Source of the DNA: Malus domestica
Taxonomy: Eukaryota; Streptophyta; Magnoliopsida; Rosales; Rosaceae
Direction: 5' to 3'
Assembly (NCBI RefSeq): GCF_042453785.1
Contig: NC_091669.1
Coordinates: 8,816,501 to 8,880,500 of the forward strand
Length of the DNA stretch: 64,000 nucleotides
Shown here: positions 45,691 to 63,759 of the stretch, piece after piece
Layout of the letters: each line of letters begins with the position of its first letter
Position numbering within the stretch: the first letter of the stretch is position 1
Program-made: the position numbers and the translations under genes
Notes under the pieces: model-generated
Told to the model about the DNA's origin: nothing
Databases searched by the model: none
What the model saw: only the letters and a program-made list of their open reading frames with translations

Positions 45691-48173
45691 ATGGCGAAAA
45701 AGTTGACAATCAAAGGTCTTTTTAAGCCTAAGGCGAGAACGCCGATAGAGCTTGTAAAGCACATGCGTGAGCTTCTAATATTCGTTGATCAAAATAATGA
45801 TGTGCGCGAGCAAAAACGCAAAGAAAAGGTTTGCATTTTTCATTTGTATTGTAGATTTGTTTATGGAGCATGATTGTTTGATTGTTTTTTCTTTTTGGGT
45901 TTTGAAAAATTGAACCCTACGACGCAGAATTATTTTGCAATGCACTTAGACATGGAATTTAAATTTTTTTGGGTTGTGTAGCTTAATAAGCTTATAGAGT
46001 GAGTATGGTTTTGAAATTAATGAAATTGTTAGGTTAATGACATTTTGTTTGGACTTTGTGATAGATGGAAGAATTGACAAAAGCAATATTGGAGATAAGA
46101 ACTGTTGTATATGGAGATGATGATTCAGAACCAAATAAAGATTCTTGTGCACAACTAACACAAGAGTTTTTTAGGGAGAACACTTTCAGGCTCCTCATTG
46201 TTTGTCTTTCAAAGCTCAACTTGGGGGTAAGCGATAATTACATGAGTTTATATGCCCTATTGCATTATTTAAGCATGTTACATTTGCGTTAATATTTGAG
46301 TACATGTGTTGTAGGATCGTAAAAACGCTACCCATGTCATTGCAAATTTACAAAGGCAAAAGGTTCAGTCGCGTTCGATCGCGTTAGAGTACTTGGAGAA
46401 TAATATTGATATTATGGACATTCTGATAAAAGGGTAAGAATGTACCAGTAATGAAGTTCAAAAATGTATATGTCCATTACTGGAGTTAATCGTAATGAAC
46501 CGTTTGTTTTGGTTTGGTTTAGCTATGAAGACAGTGGTGATATTGCTCTATCTTATGGTGCAATTTCAAGGGAATGCATTCGTCATCAGAATATTGCAAG
46601 GTAACGTTTTGTTTTGTAATTAATTGAGTGTCAAAACCTATCTTTTTAAATGAGCTTGTATATTATATAATGAATCATTATTGTTGGTTAATGTCACAGG
46701 TATGTCCTCGAATCAGACCACATGAAGAAGTTTTTTTACTACATTCAAACTCCAAATTTCGACATAGCGTCGGATGCTGCGGCTACTTTCAAGGTTTGGT
46801 CAACTTCAAACACTTAACAGATTTTATCGAATGATCATTTCACTAGCTTGATCATTAACTCTTTGTCATACTTTGAATAGGAGCTCATGACTAGGCACAA
46901 ATCAACTGTTGCTGAATTCCTTTCTGAAAACTATGAGTGGGTAAGGATTCATAATCTTCATGAAAAAAAATTCTGGTTGTTTGGAAGTTGGCAACTATTT
47001 AGATGCTTTTAGCAATTTGGGCAGTCAGCAAATATCAGATAATAATTACTTAAATTTCCATATCTATCATGTTTTACTTTTTGCAGACTATAAGTTTCAA
47101 TATTTGAATTCTTAATTTATCTTTTTCTGTGATTTTGATTACAGTTTTTCCAAGAGTACAATTCCCAGTTGTTGGAGTCTCCCAATTATATCACCAAACG
47201 CCAGGCCATCAAGGTATTACAATTTACAGATTATTTTTCAGTTGATTTTCTTGCATACCATTCAATTTGTTTCTCTATGTTATTTTCGTCTTGAGAACCA
47301 TAATTGTTATTATTGACATGCATCTTGAAATTTTGTTTCAGTTGTTAGGAGATATGTTATTGGATCGCTCAAACTCCGATGTGATGGTTCGATATGTGTG
47401 CTCTCTGGATAACATGATAATCCTAATGAACCTTCTCAGGGTATAGAATCCCTCCCTCTTCCTCACACGAGAACTTGTCGTATAACCAGAAATATACACA
47501 GTGATATAGCAGAATTTCTCCTCTATTTACACGCAGACGCACGTCATGTTCGTGCAAAGTACAAACACATGCACCTGTATCATGCATGGCCATCTCTACA
47601 TATATTATATAGCACTTATTTAATTCCTTTACGTGTTTTTGTTTATAAATCACATTTTTGCAGGATCCAAAGAAGACAATCAAGTTAGAAACCTTTCAGG
47701 TCTTCAAGGTTTGTCCCGAATACCAACTTTTAACCTTTTAGTGCAATAAAGATAGAACTATTATTAGCACTCAAAAAATCTAATTTTTCACTTCTCACAA
47801 GTGTATTTAAAGTGCGATTAATTTCTTGTTTTTGTTAATGACAGTTATTTGTTGCAAACCAAAATAAGCCTCCTGAGATTGTTAATGTACTTGTCACAAA
47901 TAGAACCAAGCTTCTTCGTTTCTTTAACGACTTCACCATTGAGAAAGGTAGGGTTTCTTTGTTTCGATTCAAAATTTACTCCTTGTCGTTCGTCTTTCTC
48001 CTTCGAACTCATTTTTAATAAAATCAAACTACAATTTATATGCAGATGATGAGCAGTTTGAAGCAAACAAAGCTCAAGTTATCAACGAGATTTCTGTTCT
48101 TGAACTCAAACCGTGCAATCCCAAGATGTCATCACTCTTCAGCTTTAGAACCAACTGTGAGGTTCGATGCTAA
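45691..48173 (+). CDS. MO25/CAB39-like scaffold protein, 11 exons
   Basis: MO25 proteins are armadillo/HEAT-like helical scaffolds that activate STE20/GCK-type kinases, which act in polarity and cytokinesis. Exons are 45691-45828, 46065-46226, 46315-46433, 46523-46600, 46700-46793, 46881-46940, 47145-47213, 47342-47440, 47664-47708, 47845-47947 and 48046-48173: 1095 bp, 364 residues, all with GT/AG borders and consistent phases. Recognisable segments are [14 protein letters not shown] at the start, [53 protein letters not shown] and [20 protein letters not shown]. The tail [18 protein letters not shown] is slightly longer than in animal MO25 (about 341 residues). Start chosen at the first in-frame ATG (45691). 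Confidence 0.95.
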
Positions 48174-49862
48174 AATTGTACGGTTGAGCTATAAGCCTAT
48201 AAGCCTTGTTTCAAAACTCGATTTGAAAAGAAAAACTGAATTTCACTATCACTGATCAATTAAAGTTTTGTTTCCATATACCACCTACAGCTTAACTCCG
48301 TCTATTGTTCCGTTCAAAATGTTGCACTTGACCTTTTTTCAAAGATATTTTGATGTGCATTAAAATATCTTTAACATATTTTTTTGAAGGGTCATGGAAA
48401 TTCAATATTTTGAACGAAAAAATAAACAGAATTAATCTTAGATGCTACGTTGTATTAAAACTTTAATTAAGATGGTGGATGTGAGTCAAATTTTCTCTTC
48501 CCGAAGTAATCTGCAAATTGAGCCCATAATTTCATATTGTATTAGTATTCAATATAATTGAGTGTAAACAGAAGATGTAGCCCAATGTTGGACCTATCTT
48601 CTTTGAAATTCTAATAAAAATATATATTTGTTCTCAATTTTGCATGAGAATTTTAATAAGCTGCATTTATTCCCTTCTTTCTTCTTCAAATATGTTAAAC
48701 TATTGTTTCTATGTGATATTTGCAAATTAATATAACAACTCGTTTAATATTTTAGTTTCAATTACAAATTAAAAGACTTTTATAAGTTCATATAATACTT
48801 TAAAGATTTTGCCTCCTTTTTACTTAGAATTCGAATTTGCACCATCCTTACCAGGTAATGAGCATTACCACTCATTCTAAATGTGACATGTGTCATTGGC
48901 TCTTAACTAATTTTATTTTTACATGTAACAAAATAATTAAATAATTAAATAATTAAATAACAATTACTTCCCAATGTGTTGCCCTCAAATCTTGAGATTT
49001 TTTTTTTCTGTATTAAAAAATAATAGAAGACCAAATAATCCTTAGCTTTTCCTCCCCAATTTTGAAGTCCTTCCTACTTTTATCAAACTTCGGAAGTTCA
49101 ATAACAAAAAGAAAAAGAGGTTAACCACAACCACCGGTAACGGCCATTGCCGCCACTTGCGCCACGGCCACAGCAGCGGCCATGGCTGCATCATAATTTC
49201 CTTTTAACCATAGTTTTTTTAATTCCAAAATCTTATGAAGAGGTAAAATAAAAAGGATTTCAAAAGGGTAAAAATACAACATAAAAAGATCAGGATATGC
49301 GATTACTTATTGATGGGGGTCCCTAGATGGGTAAACCCTTAAAATGTTTCACACTAATAGTAAATCAACATTAATCTCAGCTCAGGTACAATAAAAACAA
49401 ACCAAATGATTGGGAAAAAAAGAAGAAGAAGAAGCATTCCCTGACCAGAACCCACAACTTGGCCAGAAGATTTTACAGATAAAATTCTAAGAGGGAAAAA
49501 AATATATATCAGTTTCTCTCTTTTTTTTCTTTCCTTTTCTCTCTTTTTCTTTTGGGTATCACCGCCTCACCGGAGATGCATGATACACTTCTGACTATAT
49601 CCCGCAATCTGATTTTACATCTCACTCATAGACCAAAACAAAACCGAAAAACCCTAAAATTGGTAACTCAAAACTCAATGCATTAACACAAAATCCATTT
49701 TTAGCTTCTAACTCTAACTTCTTTAAAACAGCCACTCCCAGTTAGCTCTTACTAACCAAATCTCTCTTACTGAGATATATAAACGGCGGTGGTGTGCAAA
49801 ATTCACAGTTCACCTGCTTCATTATCTTCACCTACAATGTCGTGATATCAGACATGACGATC
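48174..49862. other. Intergenic DNA; 3' UTRs of MO25 and the hnRNP gene
   Basis: No gene is recognised. A GC-rich patch at 49140-49195 (GCCATTGCCGCC-like) gives no sustained frame. The part from about 49400 is likely the hnRNP 3' UTR. Confidence 0.5.
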
Positions 49863-52800
49863 CTAGGCAGCAATTCCTGAAAAACAATAGGAACGGAACT
49901 TGTAAGGGTCGGCAGCAACACCCTTTCAGTTATATACAAACGTGCATGCACACACACTTTAAGTTGAACATAATAATATCAATGGCTCTGACTTCCAACA
50001 AAACTAAGCTATTAAAATAAAGATATTTGCAGTCCAACACACAAATTGCGAACCACTAGCCATAAGCCAACTCATGGGTACACAGCCAAAGAAATATTGA
50101 GTAAAACAGTATCCTAAGCAATACAAAATATCACTAACTTAGAACGGGCGCCCATACAAGAGATTAAGCTACGTAATTATAACAAAATGCTTTATCTTTT
50201 AGAACTGTTGCAAGATTCCAGCAAACAAGCAATATGCAGCCATCATAATCTAAGCTGTTAATTGTTCACTGATGGAAACACTGCACAACTAATCTGACCT
50301 CAAATCTGAAGAGACGAGGATCAAGAAATGATACTTTCAATGATAGCCTAATCTCTGTCCTTATTTATCTCTCCATTGTTACTTTGATACACACTCCTAA
50401 TTGCAGCAGTTGAACGTCCATGAGACAGCATACTTTTTAGCCCAACTACATCTTCCCTCTCCATTTCATGCCCTGATTAGTGATTTTATTACTTACGTAA
50501 TAATAAGCCAGACCCATACTTTGATTTGTTTCATGCCATAAATAAACTTGAAACTGACAGATGGAGTTTAAAGGTTAGGTACAGGGGTAATCGCTGCCAT
50601 TTGGTGAGGAAACACACATAGGCAAGAGAGAAATAGAGAGAGCCTAGACACATTTTAACCATAGGCTGAGCTGAATTTGTATTTTATAGACTCAACAATC
50701 TTCATCGTAGAATCATTTAGATTTCTAGATTTCTCATTTTCTTCCTTAAGGGTAAAAGATAATACTCAAAGCATCATATTACAGTATACTAATCTGCAAG
50801 GACCTTGTAGCTCAAGTAGCATTTATCCCAACACCTTAGGTCTTGAGTTTAATTCTCCCTCCCTAAGTAACGCTTGTATAGAAACAATAAACTTACACAC
50901 CATTGAGTATACTTATTGTGTGCCAAAGGTGTAGGAAAAAGAAAGCTCATACTTTAATATGCATGCCTTCAAGCTCAAGTTATGAACATCAAAGCCACTT
51001 TACTAGTGAAGATAACCTACAACGAAGAAGGAAAAGAAGCAACTTTATTTTGTCAATGGCACAGATGCTGGATCTCAGTAAAGACAAGGTGAACAAGTCC
51101 TTACAACAACAGATATTTTCAACCATTAAGGGCTAGAGATTTCAAAATAGAGAGATAAGCAGTGCAGCGGATAAAAGGGGAAAACACAATTTTATACATA
51201 TTTCTCATACAAAAGAAAAACAAATATTTGTGATCCAAAAACACACACGCCTACAGAGAAAAAAGAAAGAACTTGAAAATCTGGTGAAAAAACAGGGGAA
51301 AAAAAAACAAATAAACTCAATGTATTGGAATGAGACTAAGAGAGCAACATCCTCAAAAATATTCATATGCCTTTCATTCCAGCACATACGAGTCATTGAG
51401 GTAAGATGCATAATCTTCCTACCACATGCAAAAGGGAGCATAAGATAGATGTACAAGAACACAGGAGATCACATAATGCCTTATCAAGTATCAAAGCCAT
51501 GTCAGAATATAAGATATTGTCAACTGTCTCCATGCCCCTGCACACTCCACAATCAATAATCATTTGGGACCATCATCCCCTTAATTACTAAGACGTTGAT
51601 AATCATATTAGTTATCAAAAGTCACTGACCAGCTACAACCTCCACCAACACAAACAAAATCCAAATAAACTTAATTGACCGATACAACAAAATTGAAAAC
51701 CTTTTCCATTAATAGTCCATCCCATATTTTCCCCATTCCTTTAGTAAACTTGCCAAAAATCCTAACAAACCCAGGACTCCACAGCAATACACTTCATGAC
51801 CATTATGTATAATCCTAATAAGGCAACTAAACAGAATTGAGTGTAAAACAAGCTAGAGGAATTGTGATGAGTCCAACCTAAGTCTACTGAACTGCTGACT
51901 AGACAGTCACCTAAATCAACTGCACTATACATCAGAAGCTGCAGCGCCGTTTCTCTCTTGGATGGTATGCTAAACTAAATATAATCCAATACTACAGTAA
52001 TCAGCTCGATGGAACATCAGCTAGAGAAAAAATAGATTTCATGAACCTATTGCTTGAATGCAAAAATTCGAATCAGTTAAATATTGTGGATCAACTGCAG
52101 CATAGCCAGCCAAATAAGCAAGCTCAATAAGGTAGTGAGTTGTATGTTAGCAATATAAACTTATCCAAATTTGTATGGACCCATGCGAATTACTAGAAAA
52201 AAGAAAGTTCCCTATATTTCTATAAAAAAGAAACTAAAGAGAAAAACAAAAAAGATGAAAATATAATTTACGTCAGATATTGATCCCGTACCTGTATTTG
52301 GCTGTCTCTTATTAACACTATAACCACCAACATAACCAGGAGAACTTTTAGCTGATACATCAGAGCCTGCACCGCCAAGCCCATAACCAAAGGGACCAGG
52401 TCCATCTCGATCGGAATTTGATGAACGCCAAGTAGGATCTCCATATACTGAACCGCTACTGTAAAAGTCAGTGAAGGTCCCATCAAAACCACCATTTGAT
52501 GCAGCAAATGAAGATGTAGGGGCCACACTTGCACCACTGTTTCTTCCATACCCTCCAGTTCCCAGATTGTAACTGTTATCCCCAACTCCATAACCAAGAT
52601 TCCTGCTATTGTTAGAAACATTATTTCCTCCGACTTGAGCTGACATTGCTGAAGAAGGCCAATTATTTCCAGTATTTCCAAACGTACTTCCTCCAATGGT
52701 CCCACTTCCTGATCCGATGTAAGAATTGGCATTTGTGGAGTTTGTTCCATAATTAAGACCACCGTCATTCCCATTCCCATTCTCCCACAAGTTCCGAGTG

Positions 52801-54088
52801 ACTGAGCTGAAAAACGAAGATGTGTTTCCTCCATTACCGCCATCATACCCAATGGGGCTGCTAAACCTATTTGAATTATTGATATAATAAGGACTCAAAC
52901 CCCGCCCATAGCTCATAGTACTATTAAAATTTGCATTTCCACTAAATCCTGGACTCAACCCTGGCTCATAATTCATACCAATTCCATAACCAGAACCATA
53001 TGGAGGAAATCCACTTCGACCACCTGCAACTGAACTGAATCTACCAAGGCCATAGCCTCCAACTGTACTTGGATTATACCCCTGAGTGTAGCCACTAAGG
53101 AAGCTACTGACCCTACTGAGACCATAGTTGTATCCTGCAAGAGGGCTGCGACTGGGACCAGGTGATAACTCTTTCGGAACTGCTCGCTTTACCTCAACCA
53201 TTTTCCCGTTCAGTTCATGAAATGTCTTAAGCAAAACCCTGTCCACTGCCTCCTCTGAATCATAAGTGATGAATCCAAAGCCTCTCGGCCTCTGGGTGTT
53301 GTGATCATACATCACCACAACATCCGTGATTGTTCCAAACTGTTCAAAGTACTTCTTAAAGTCACTCTCCGTGACAGTGGATGCTAAACCTCCAACAAAA
53401 ATCTTTCTTGTGCGACCTGGACCTGGAGAACCCTGGATGCTGCCACTGCTTCTACCCAAAATATTCTGGTCATCCCTGGGAACAGCCTTTTTCGCTTCAA
53501 CCTGAGAATAGAGAATGCAAGGGTTAAAATCAAGATCAAATTATATAAGCACCTGGATTAATTTAACAGAGTATAAGAAGTGAAGAGCAAAGTAATGCAT
53601 CAACTAAAATGATCGCTGGAGAAAAATAAAATAATGACAACCGTGATTTACTCTAGCTCAATTTGAAATTTAGCTTAACACAGAACCATAGGAAATGAAT
53701 TTGTGCAGAAACATTCGCAGACTCCTAACTGTAACAAGGAAATGAATTTGCTTCGCCATTTCTGCTATCCAAAAAGAAAGCACAATGATGCTTGGTCATT
53801 GTGTAAACATTAAAGTGCAACTGAAGGACAAAACTACATTCATCAAAAACAAATTATTTTGATTACCATCCTTCCATCGATGTTGTGCTTCTCCATTATG
53901 ACACTGTCCGCCACAGCTGGGTCAGAAAAAACTACAAAACCAAAACCACGAGCACGGCCTGTGGTCCGATCCTTCATTATCACTGCTTCTACCACCTCCC
54001 CGAAACTGCTGAAATACTCTTTTAGCCGCTCCTCATTTGTATCCCAAGATATGCCGCCGATAAACAACTTACCACTATCGGATTGCAT
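49863..54088 (-). CDS. Two-RRM hnRNP (RNP1-like) RNA-binding protein, 3 coding exons
   Basis: A nuclear RNA-binding protein of the hnRNP A/B type. Coding exons are 53867-54088 (74 codons), 52292-53501 (1210 bp) and 49863-49876 (14 nt): 1446 bp, 481 residues. RRM1 (residues about 7-80) has RNP2 LFIGGI and RNP1 RGFGFVVF. RRM2 (about 106-183) has KIFVGGL and RGFGFITY. From about residue 190 the chain is rich in Gly, Ser, Asn and Tyr, a low-complexity region. The last coding exon adds the ending GIAA and stop: it is only 14 nt and lies behind an intron of 2,415 bp (52291-49877). This ending (NKRQ...GIAA) is as in Arabidopsis RNP1-type proteins. An acceptor (CTGCAG) just before the ATG suggests an intron in the 5' UTR. 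Confidence 0.94.
50780..50900 (+). repeat. tRNA-derived SINE-like sequence in the hnRNP intron
   Basis: TGTAGCTCAAGTAGCATTTA resembles an A box and AGGTCTTGAGTTTAATTCT a B box about 30 bases later. It lies within the 2.4-kb last intron. The assignment is tentative. Confidence 0.4.
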
Positions 54089-55080
54089 TTTCACTGCAGG
54101 CCACAAGCACGTCATCAATTAAGCTTCACAAATCAAACCCAACCCAAGGAAAAATGTAAACGTCAAATCAAAATCTCAATCCCAACCCGATAAAGATGGA
54201 GCATTTTACAATGGATCCGATAGAATTCTACAATATAAGTAGACCGATTCCAAAAAACAAAATGCACACAATCACCAATCCAATCCAATCCAATCCAACA
54301 TCAACACCGGCAGCTCAAAGTCTATATTTTTTTTTTTTATCAATCCACCTAACTAGAACCAAATGCAGAAAATAGATAACCAACCAAACTAGAAAGAATA
54401 GTACCTTATTTTTTAAATATTAAGAACACAGATTGTAGTCCGATTCAAAAACAAGTGTTCCTGGATTTAATTTAGAAGCATCCGATCCTTCACCGATCAA
54501 ATACAGGACCCAGAATTATGCACACCTACCAGAAGAAGAAAGAAGAAAAAAAAAACATAAACCAGAGAGAAATCAGAAAAATCACCAGGATCCGAACCCA
54601 AAACAAATTCAGAAAAAGCAAAAAAAAAAAAACCCAAATCAGATTTCCCCCCATACCGGCAGATTAACGAAAACCCAGATGCCAAATCGCGCAGAAAATT
54701 AAGATCTGAGAGGAGGCACTGTAAGAATAAGAACAGAGGGCATGTTCAACCTCCTCCCCATATACGCCCCCTCCAATCCTTTTGTTTGTTCTTTCGATGG
54801 TGATTAACCAATGCAAATTCAGTTACCAAACAGATGAGTATTACGAGATTAAAAAATGTGTCTTTCCAGAGAGAGAAGGAGAGGTTTGTGAGAGAGAAAG
54901 GGAGGGCATTGAAGGTCTCGGAAGAATATATAGCCACTGCGGAAAATGGGAAGCTCAAGATTTTCAGTTTTTCTCTTTTTTTTTCTATTATATTATCTTT
55001 TACAGGCTTTTTTTTTATTTTACGAACAATTTGATTCGAAAATTCATAGAAATGCAAAAAAAAAAAAAAAAATCTAGAAG
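54089..55080 (-). other. 5' UTR and promoter region of the hnRNP gene
   Basis: No other gene. It has A-rich and GA-rich stretches (54860-54905) typical of a plant 5' leader on the minus strand, and probably contains a 5' UTR intron. Confidence 0.5.
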
Positions 55081-58000
55081 AAAAAAAAATTGGAGAAATT
55101 AGTCATGGAAATATATGGTTTTCTCTGCTGTCATAAAATGGGAAGGATTACGTTACCATGTCGTTCCCGTCGCCGTTCATTCCTTTTATGGTTTTATCTG
55201 GCCCAATGTCATTCCTTTTATAGTATTGACAAAAACGGTGCCGTTTAGGAAATTTGAAACCACACTAAAGCCTGCCCCCAACACCATTCTAGGAGGCCAC
55301 AAGCCCTTTGATTTTGAGGACCTTTTTTTACCTAATACAAGATATTAGAGAGGGATAACTGAAGGAAGTAGAATATTTTTAACCAACTGAGTTATAATTT
55401 TTTTTATTTGAGTTTTTTTATTCTTGATTATTTTGTTTGCCCAGACAACGCACCTGAATTTGGGACTTTGTTTTGATTTGATGTATGAACTTCCTATCAA
55501 GTTTCAAGCATCTTAATCTTTGAAAACGTATTTCGTTAGCTCAACTTTTTGTCTATTCAAGCAGAGAAAGCTCACACAATAATAGTGGAAAATTTGACGC
55601 TTGGAAGATAATTGGCATGCTTTAGAAAACTAAGAAGCTCTTAACCAAATTGAAAGTCAACGAGACTAATTGAGAGAAGGTTGTTGTGGCGGATGATGGA
55701 ATTATTGCATGACCAAATTTAACCATGGAAGCAGTGCAATTGGGAATGTACCATTGTTAGGGTAGCAGTGGATCGGTTGCGAAGAGGGATGAGGGGTGGC
55801 TAACCCTAAAGATCATTAGACGACGAGGTTGGCAAGTTCTTTTTTGTCTGAGCTTATGGAGCGTGAAACGAAATTACAGTGGAGATGGTTGGAGTTTTGA
55901 TGGCATTTGATATTTATATCACTCACCTTCAAATTCATCAAAATCCTTCACTCATTAAAATCCTAACAAATCTATGGCATTTTATACTTATATTTGGATG
56001 TATTGTTTAAAACCCTAATCAACTACCTCTGGATTTGGATGTATTCTTTAAAATCCTCTTAAATTCAAATTTGACTATACTATGATTTCAAAATCTTTTA
56101 AAATCATCTTTTTAATTCATAACTGACTATATATTAATTTTAAAGTCTATTAAAATTCCATCAAATCCTAATTTGACTACACCCTTTATATATTTTTCTT
56201 TTGAATACTATGCATTAAAATAACTTGATGCAAACATTAAAATATAATGAAAATATTTAAAAAGAGGGAGTGAGCAACATGGAGTTGGTGAGTGAGTAGC
56301 ATCATTCATAAAATGTAAAATTTAAAACGACTTGGCATGTTCCAAAGCCAAATGTTGACTTTTCATTGAAAGAAAAGGTACTACAAAACCCAAATATTAA
56401 ATTAGAAATAATCAAACAAAAATAAAATCTACATTTAATTTATTAATCTTCTATACCAATCGACTTTCCTCTGTACGTTTTGTAAATAGGGATGGTTGTT
56501 GACCATCCATTGATATTGTTGGCCATGATTACTATTCCCCCTTTATATCACTTAAAGTAAATTAATCATCCTTTTTCTTGTCCCATTTTACATGATTTAA
56601 ATATTGTTTTGAATTTTTCAAACTAAGTACACAAAAATATTACTTAATTAGAATTCAACCATTTTTAAATTAACAAGCATTTATTGAAACTAGAAGTTTT
56701 GAAGCCTTATTTATCAATGAGATCAAAAGTTCACTACTAGAAATAGAACCCTATAGTTTAAGTTTTGATGACAGTTTAACAATTAAAGAAAACACACAAA
56801 CACCCTTTTGAAAAACACACGCACATATACATCATCAAGTTCATCGAGATCAAATGTTCTGCACCCATTTTGTGTGTGTCTTTTTTGTGGCATTTATTAT
56901 TGATTGACACATATTAAGTTTATGATAACAAAGTTAAAGATGATTAATTTTATTAACATGTGTCAATTAATGATAATGACTACAAAGAAGCCACACACAA
57001 AATTTCAACTCAATTTCATCACCCAAAAATACCACCGACCTTATTTATTATTTCACATTATCACCACCACCCAATAACACTTTAAAGCTTCAAGCAAATA
57101 TGAAAAGAATATAAGGAGAAAAAAAAAAGAGAGAATAAAGGTTTTTAGAGAGAAAGAAGGTTCATATAAGAAGTTTAAAATTACTTCTTTTTCATGAATA
57201 ATTCAATATAAAATAAAAAGTATCATACTATTCGAGTAGACTTTTTTGCAATCGATGATATATTTTATTGGACAAGACGATATTTTAGGATCTATAAATA
57301 AGAATTCGAACTCGCATGTAAAAGACAACGCTGCTCTAATTCAAAGTTGAATGTTAATTTAGGTATCCTTGCTCATAATTTCAAAATTTCAACACTGAAA
57401 TGGAAGGAAAAATAAAGCCTCCATTTGCTTTTAACAAGAGCAAAGAATTTCATGTTTTTAACTTAAAGAAGGTCACTTTCAGAAACTTAATACAATAAGA
57501 AAGGGGTTTGGATGAATTAAATTTAGTAAGATTGGGATCATGGAATATGATTAGCAATCAGCATCTTTCTTCGTGCTCCCCACGAAAGGGAGTTTGGTCC
57601 TTCCACTCGATCGTTACTGCTTACTGGCCTACACTACAACCTCCACGTATCTCTAACATTTACACTACCCTTTTCGTTATTGAAGGGTTTCTCATCATAA
57701 AACGCTACCTAATATTATTAACACGTTGGCGACATATTAACGTCATGTTTACTTATATTATATTAAAAAAATGTGAATTAGTAATATTACGTAGTTGTGT
57801 GAGTTGTGGGTGTCATATTTAAAAAGAAAAGAAAAATTCGTGGTTCCTCTTTGGAGTTTAATAATTTCTTCAACTTGTCGTGTTTTTAGCTTCTACAACT
57901 CTTTAATCAATTGACTGTTAACCTAATGATATTTCTCTTTCTAAAGTCTAAAGAGACCTAAGTTCAAATTCAAACTACTCCTATAAATAATGATAATTTT

Positions 58001-58780
58001 GAAAAAGAACAACTTTTAATAAATATCATTCATGTGTATTCAATGACTTTTATTAGAGTCTCTTTCCAAGTCTTTCTTTACCTCTTTTGCCATAAGCCTC
58101 TGTCTCAGGGCAAAAGGAAAGGGATTCCCATTTTTTGATAAAAATGGAGATTAGTTATTGAACCCGCTTTGCATCGAACTTTAGGGATCCGATCCGTTTG
58201 TTTTGTAATTCTTGATTCACACATCATCCTTATGAAAATTCAATTAAATCTAAAACTTTTTGCCCATTTAATTGTCATGATGAAATTTGAATGTTTTTCA
58301 TAACATAGTGCTCGTTAATTTTTTTGAACTCAATTAGATGTCTCAAATATTTTTGATTTAGCTAATAATTTGCAAGGATATCTTTGAAATGCAACTTAAA
58401 AAAATAGACGATTCATATCGTAACGTAGTAGAGGCCCCGCAACTAATTCGTTTTAAAAAAAAACAAGGAACGAGGACCCATTCCCTGTAAGCATACACCT
58501 ACATATTCTAGTTTTGTACTTGAAAGAGGAATGCATATACCTAGCTGTTGTTGTCCCCTTGATTCTATACTTCAAATTAATAACTTAATCACGCATTATC
58601 TTCATTGATTAATGTTGTACTTCAAGCTCAATATCCATTAATCCATGGCAATAACTGCAAGACCTTTTTTATTTTTGTATTTTTTGAAAATTTTCAGTTT
58701 CACCATTTTCTTGTGCTTACTTCGTCTGCTAAAACTAAAACCTGCTCTGATTTTGACCTTTTCGACCAACTGAATCTTCG
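55081..58780. other. AT-rich intergenic DNA
   Basis: About 3.7 kb without a recognisable gene. Degenerate repeats of a TTTGGATGTATT word occur at 55980-56170, and a palindromic MITE at about 56870-57004. The open frame near 57508-57822 has no family signature. Confidence 0.55.
56870..57004. mobile_element. Palindromic MITE, about 135 bp
   Basis: The left arm TTTTGTGTGTGTCTTTTTTG and the right arm (reversed TTTTGTGTGTGGCTTCTTTG) form a foldback of about 46 bp per arm, meeting in TTGACACAT words. No target duplication is clear. Confidence 0.65.
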
Positions 58781-58792
58781 GTTCTTGCAGTG

Positions 58793-59032
58793 ACGTCCAG
58801 GTACTACAACCCTACCCTCATAGGAACTTCATCCCATCCACCAGACGCGTCCAAATTTTGCCAGCAGAACTACTCAAGCTTCTACAGGATGGATTGCATT
58901 TGGCAGTCGATCCAACCGGAAGGCTATCATCGCTCTTTGCGCAGTTGTATCGGGAGTATGGCAGTTTATACATGAATCAAACAGGAGCTATTGCTTTCAA
59001 GTTTCAAACATCTCTGCAGACTAGCTAACAGC
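58793..59032 (+). pseudogene. Possible exon or gene fragment, family unknown
   Basis: After a good splice acceptor (TTCTTGCAG, 58783-58791) the plus-strand frame reads DVQVLQPYPHRNFIPSTRR, then VQILPAELLKLLQDGLHLAV, GRLSSLFAQLYREYGSLYM, ending at a TAA near 59026. The composition and helix-like pattern look coding. No upstream exon was found. Another frame continues coherent-looking sequence after the stop, so this may be a decayed C-terminal exon. I do not recognise the family. Confidence 0.35.
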
Positions 59033-59530
59033 AGTTACAGCACCACTTTCAATCTTACATGGCAAGCTGGGGATTCAGTTTCAAAGAATACCCCCTCAGA
59101 CTCACCCAACTCCTGGGCCAAATATTCAAACCGTCGGGATGAACTACTCTACTCGTCTTTACTACCAATAATTCAACCACATTTGTACATTCTAAAGTCA
59201 TGCGCTTTGCTTGCTTCCCCTCTCCCCTTGTTTTCTCTGTATTTGTTTACAGCAACAGTTTACTAATAAACCAGCTGGTGAAAAGAAATAAGATAAAGAA
59301 GGGTGAAAAATGGATAGAAAATTAGTAAACCAGCATGAATCATCTTCAAAATAGGATTGAATGTGAATTCTAGCCCGAACATTTTGACATAGCCCTGTTC
59401 AGTAAGGTTAAGTTCTATGATACGGTCGAGTCTAAACAACATTGTAGCTTTTCTGCATACCAAGCACTAGCAAAAGTGTTGAAAGTTGATTGTGAAGTGG
59501 AGAATTAGCATGATCATAGGCCCTTGACGG

Positions 59531-63759
<4,229 letters not shown>

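Noticed and set aside
52268-52852. 194-residue minus-strand frame rich in Met, Glu and Val
   Set aside because: It is a shadow frame of the Gly/Asn-rich exon of the hnRNP gene.
57508-57822. 104-residue open frame in the AT-rich intergenic region
   Set aside because: No motif, no splice context and a biased composition; probably chance.
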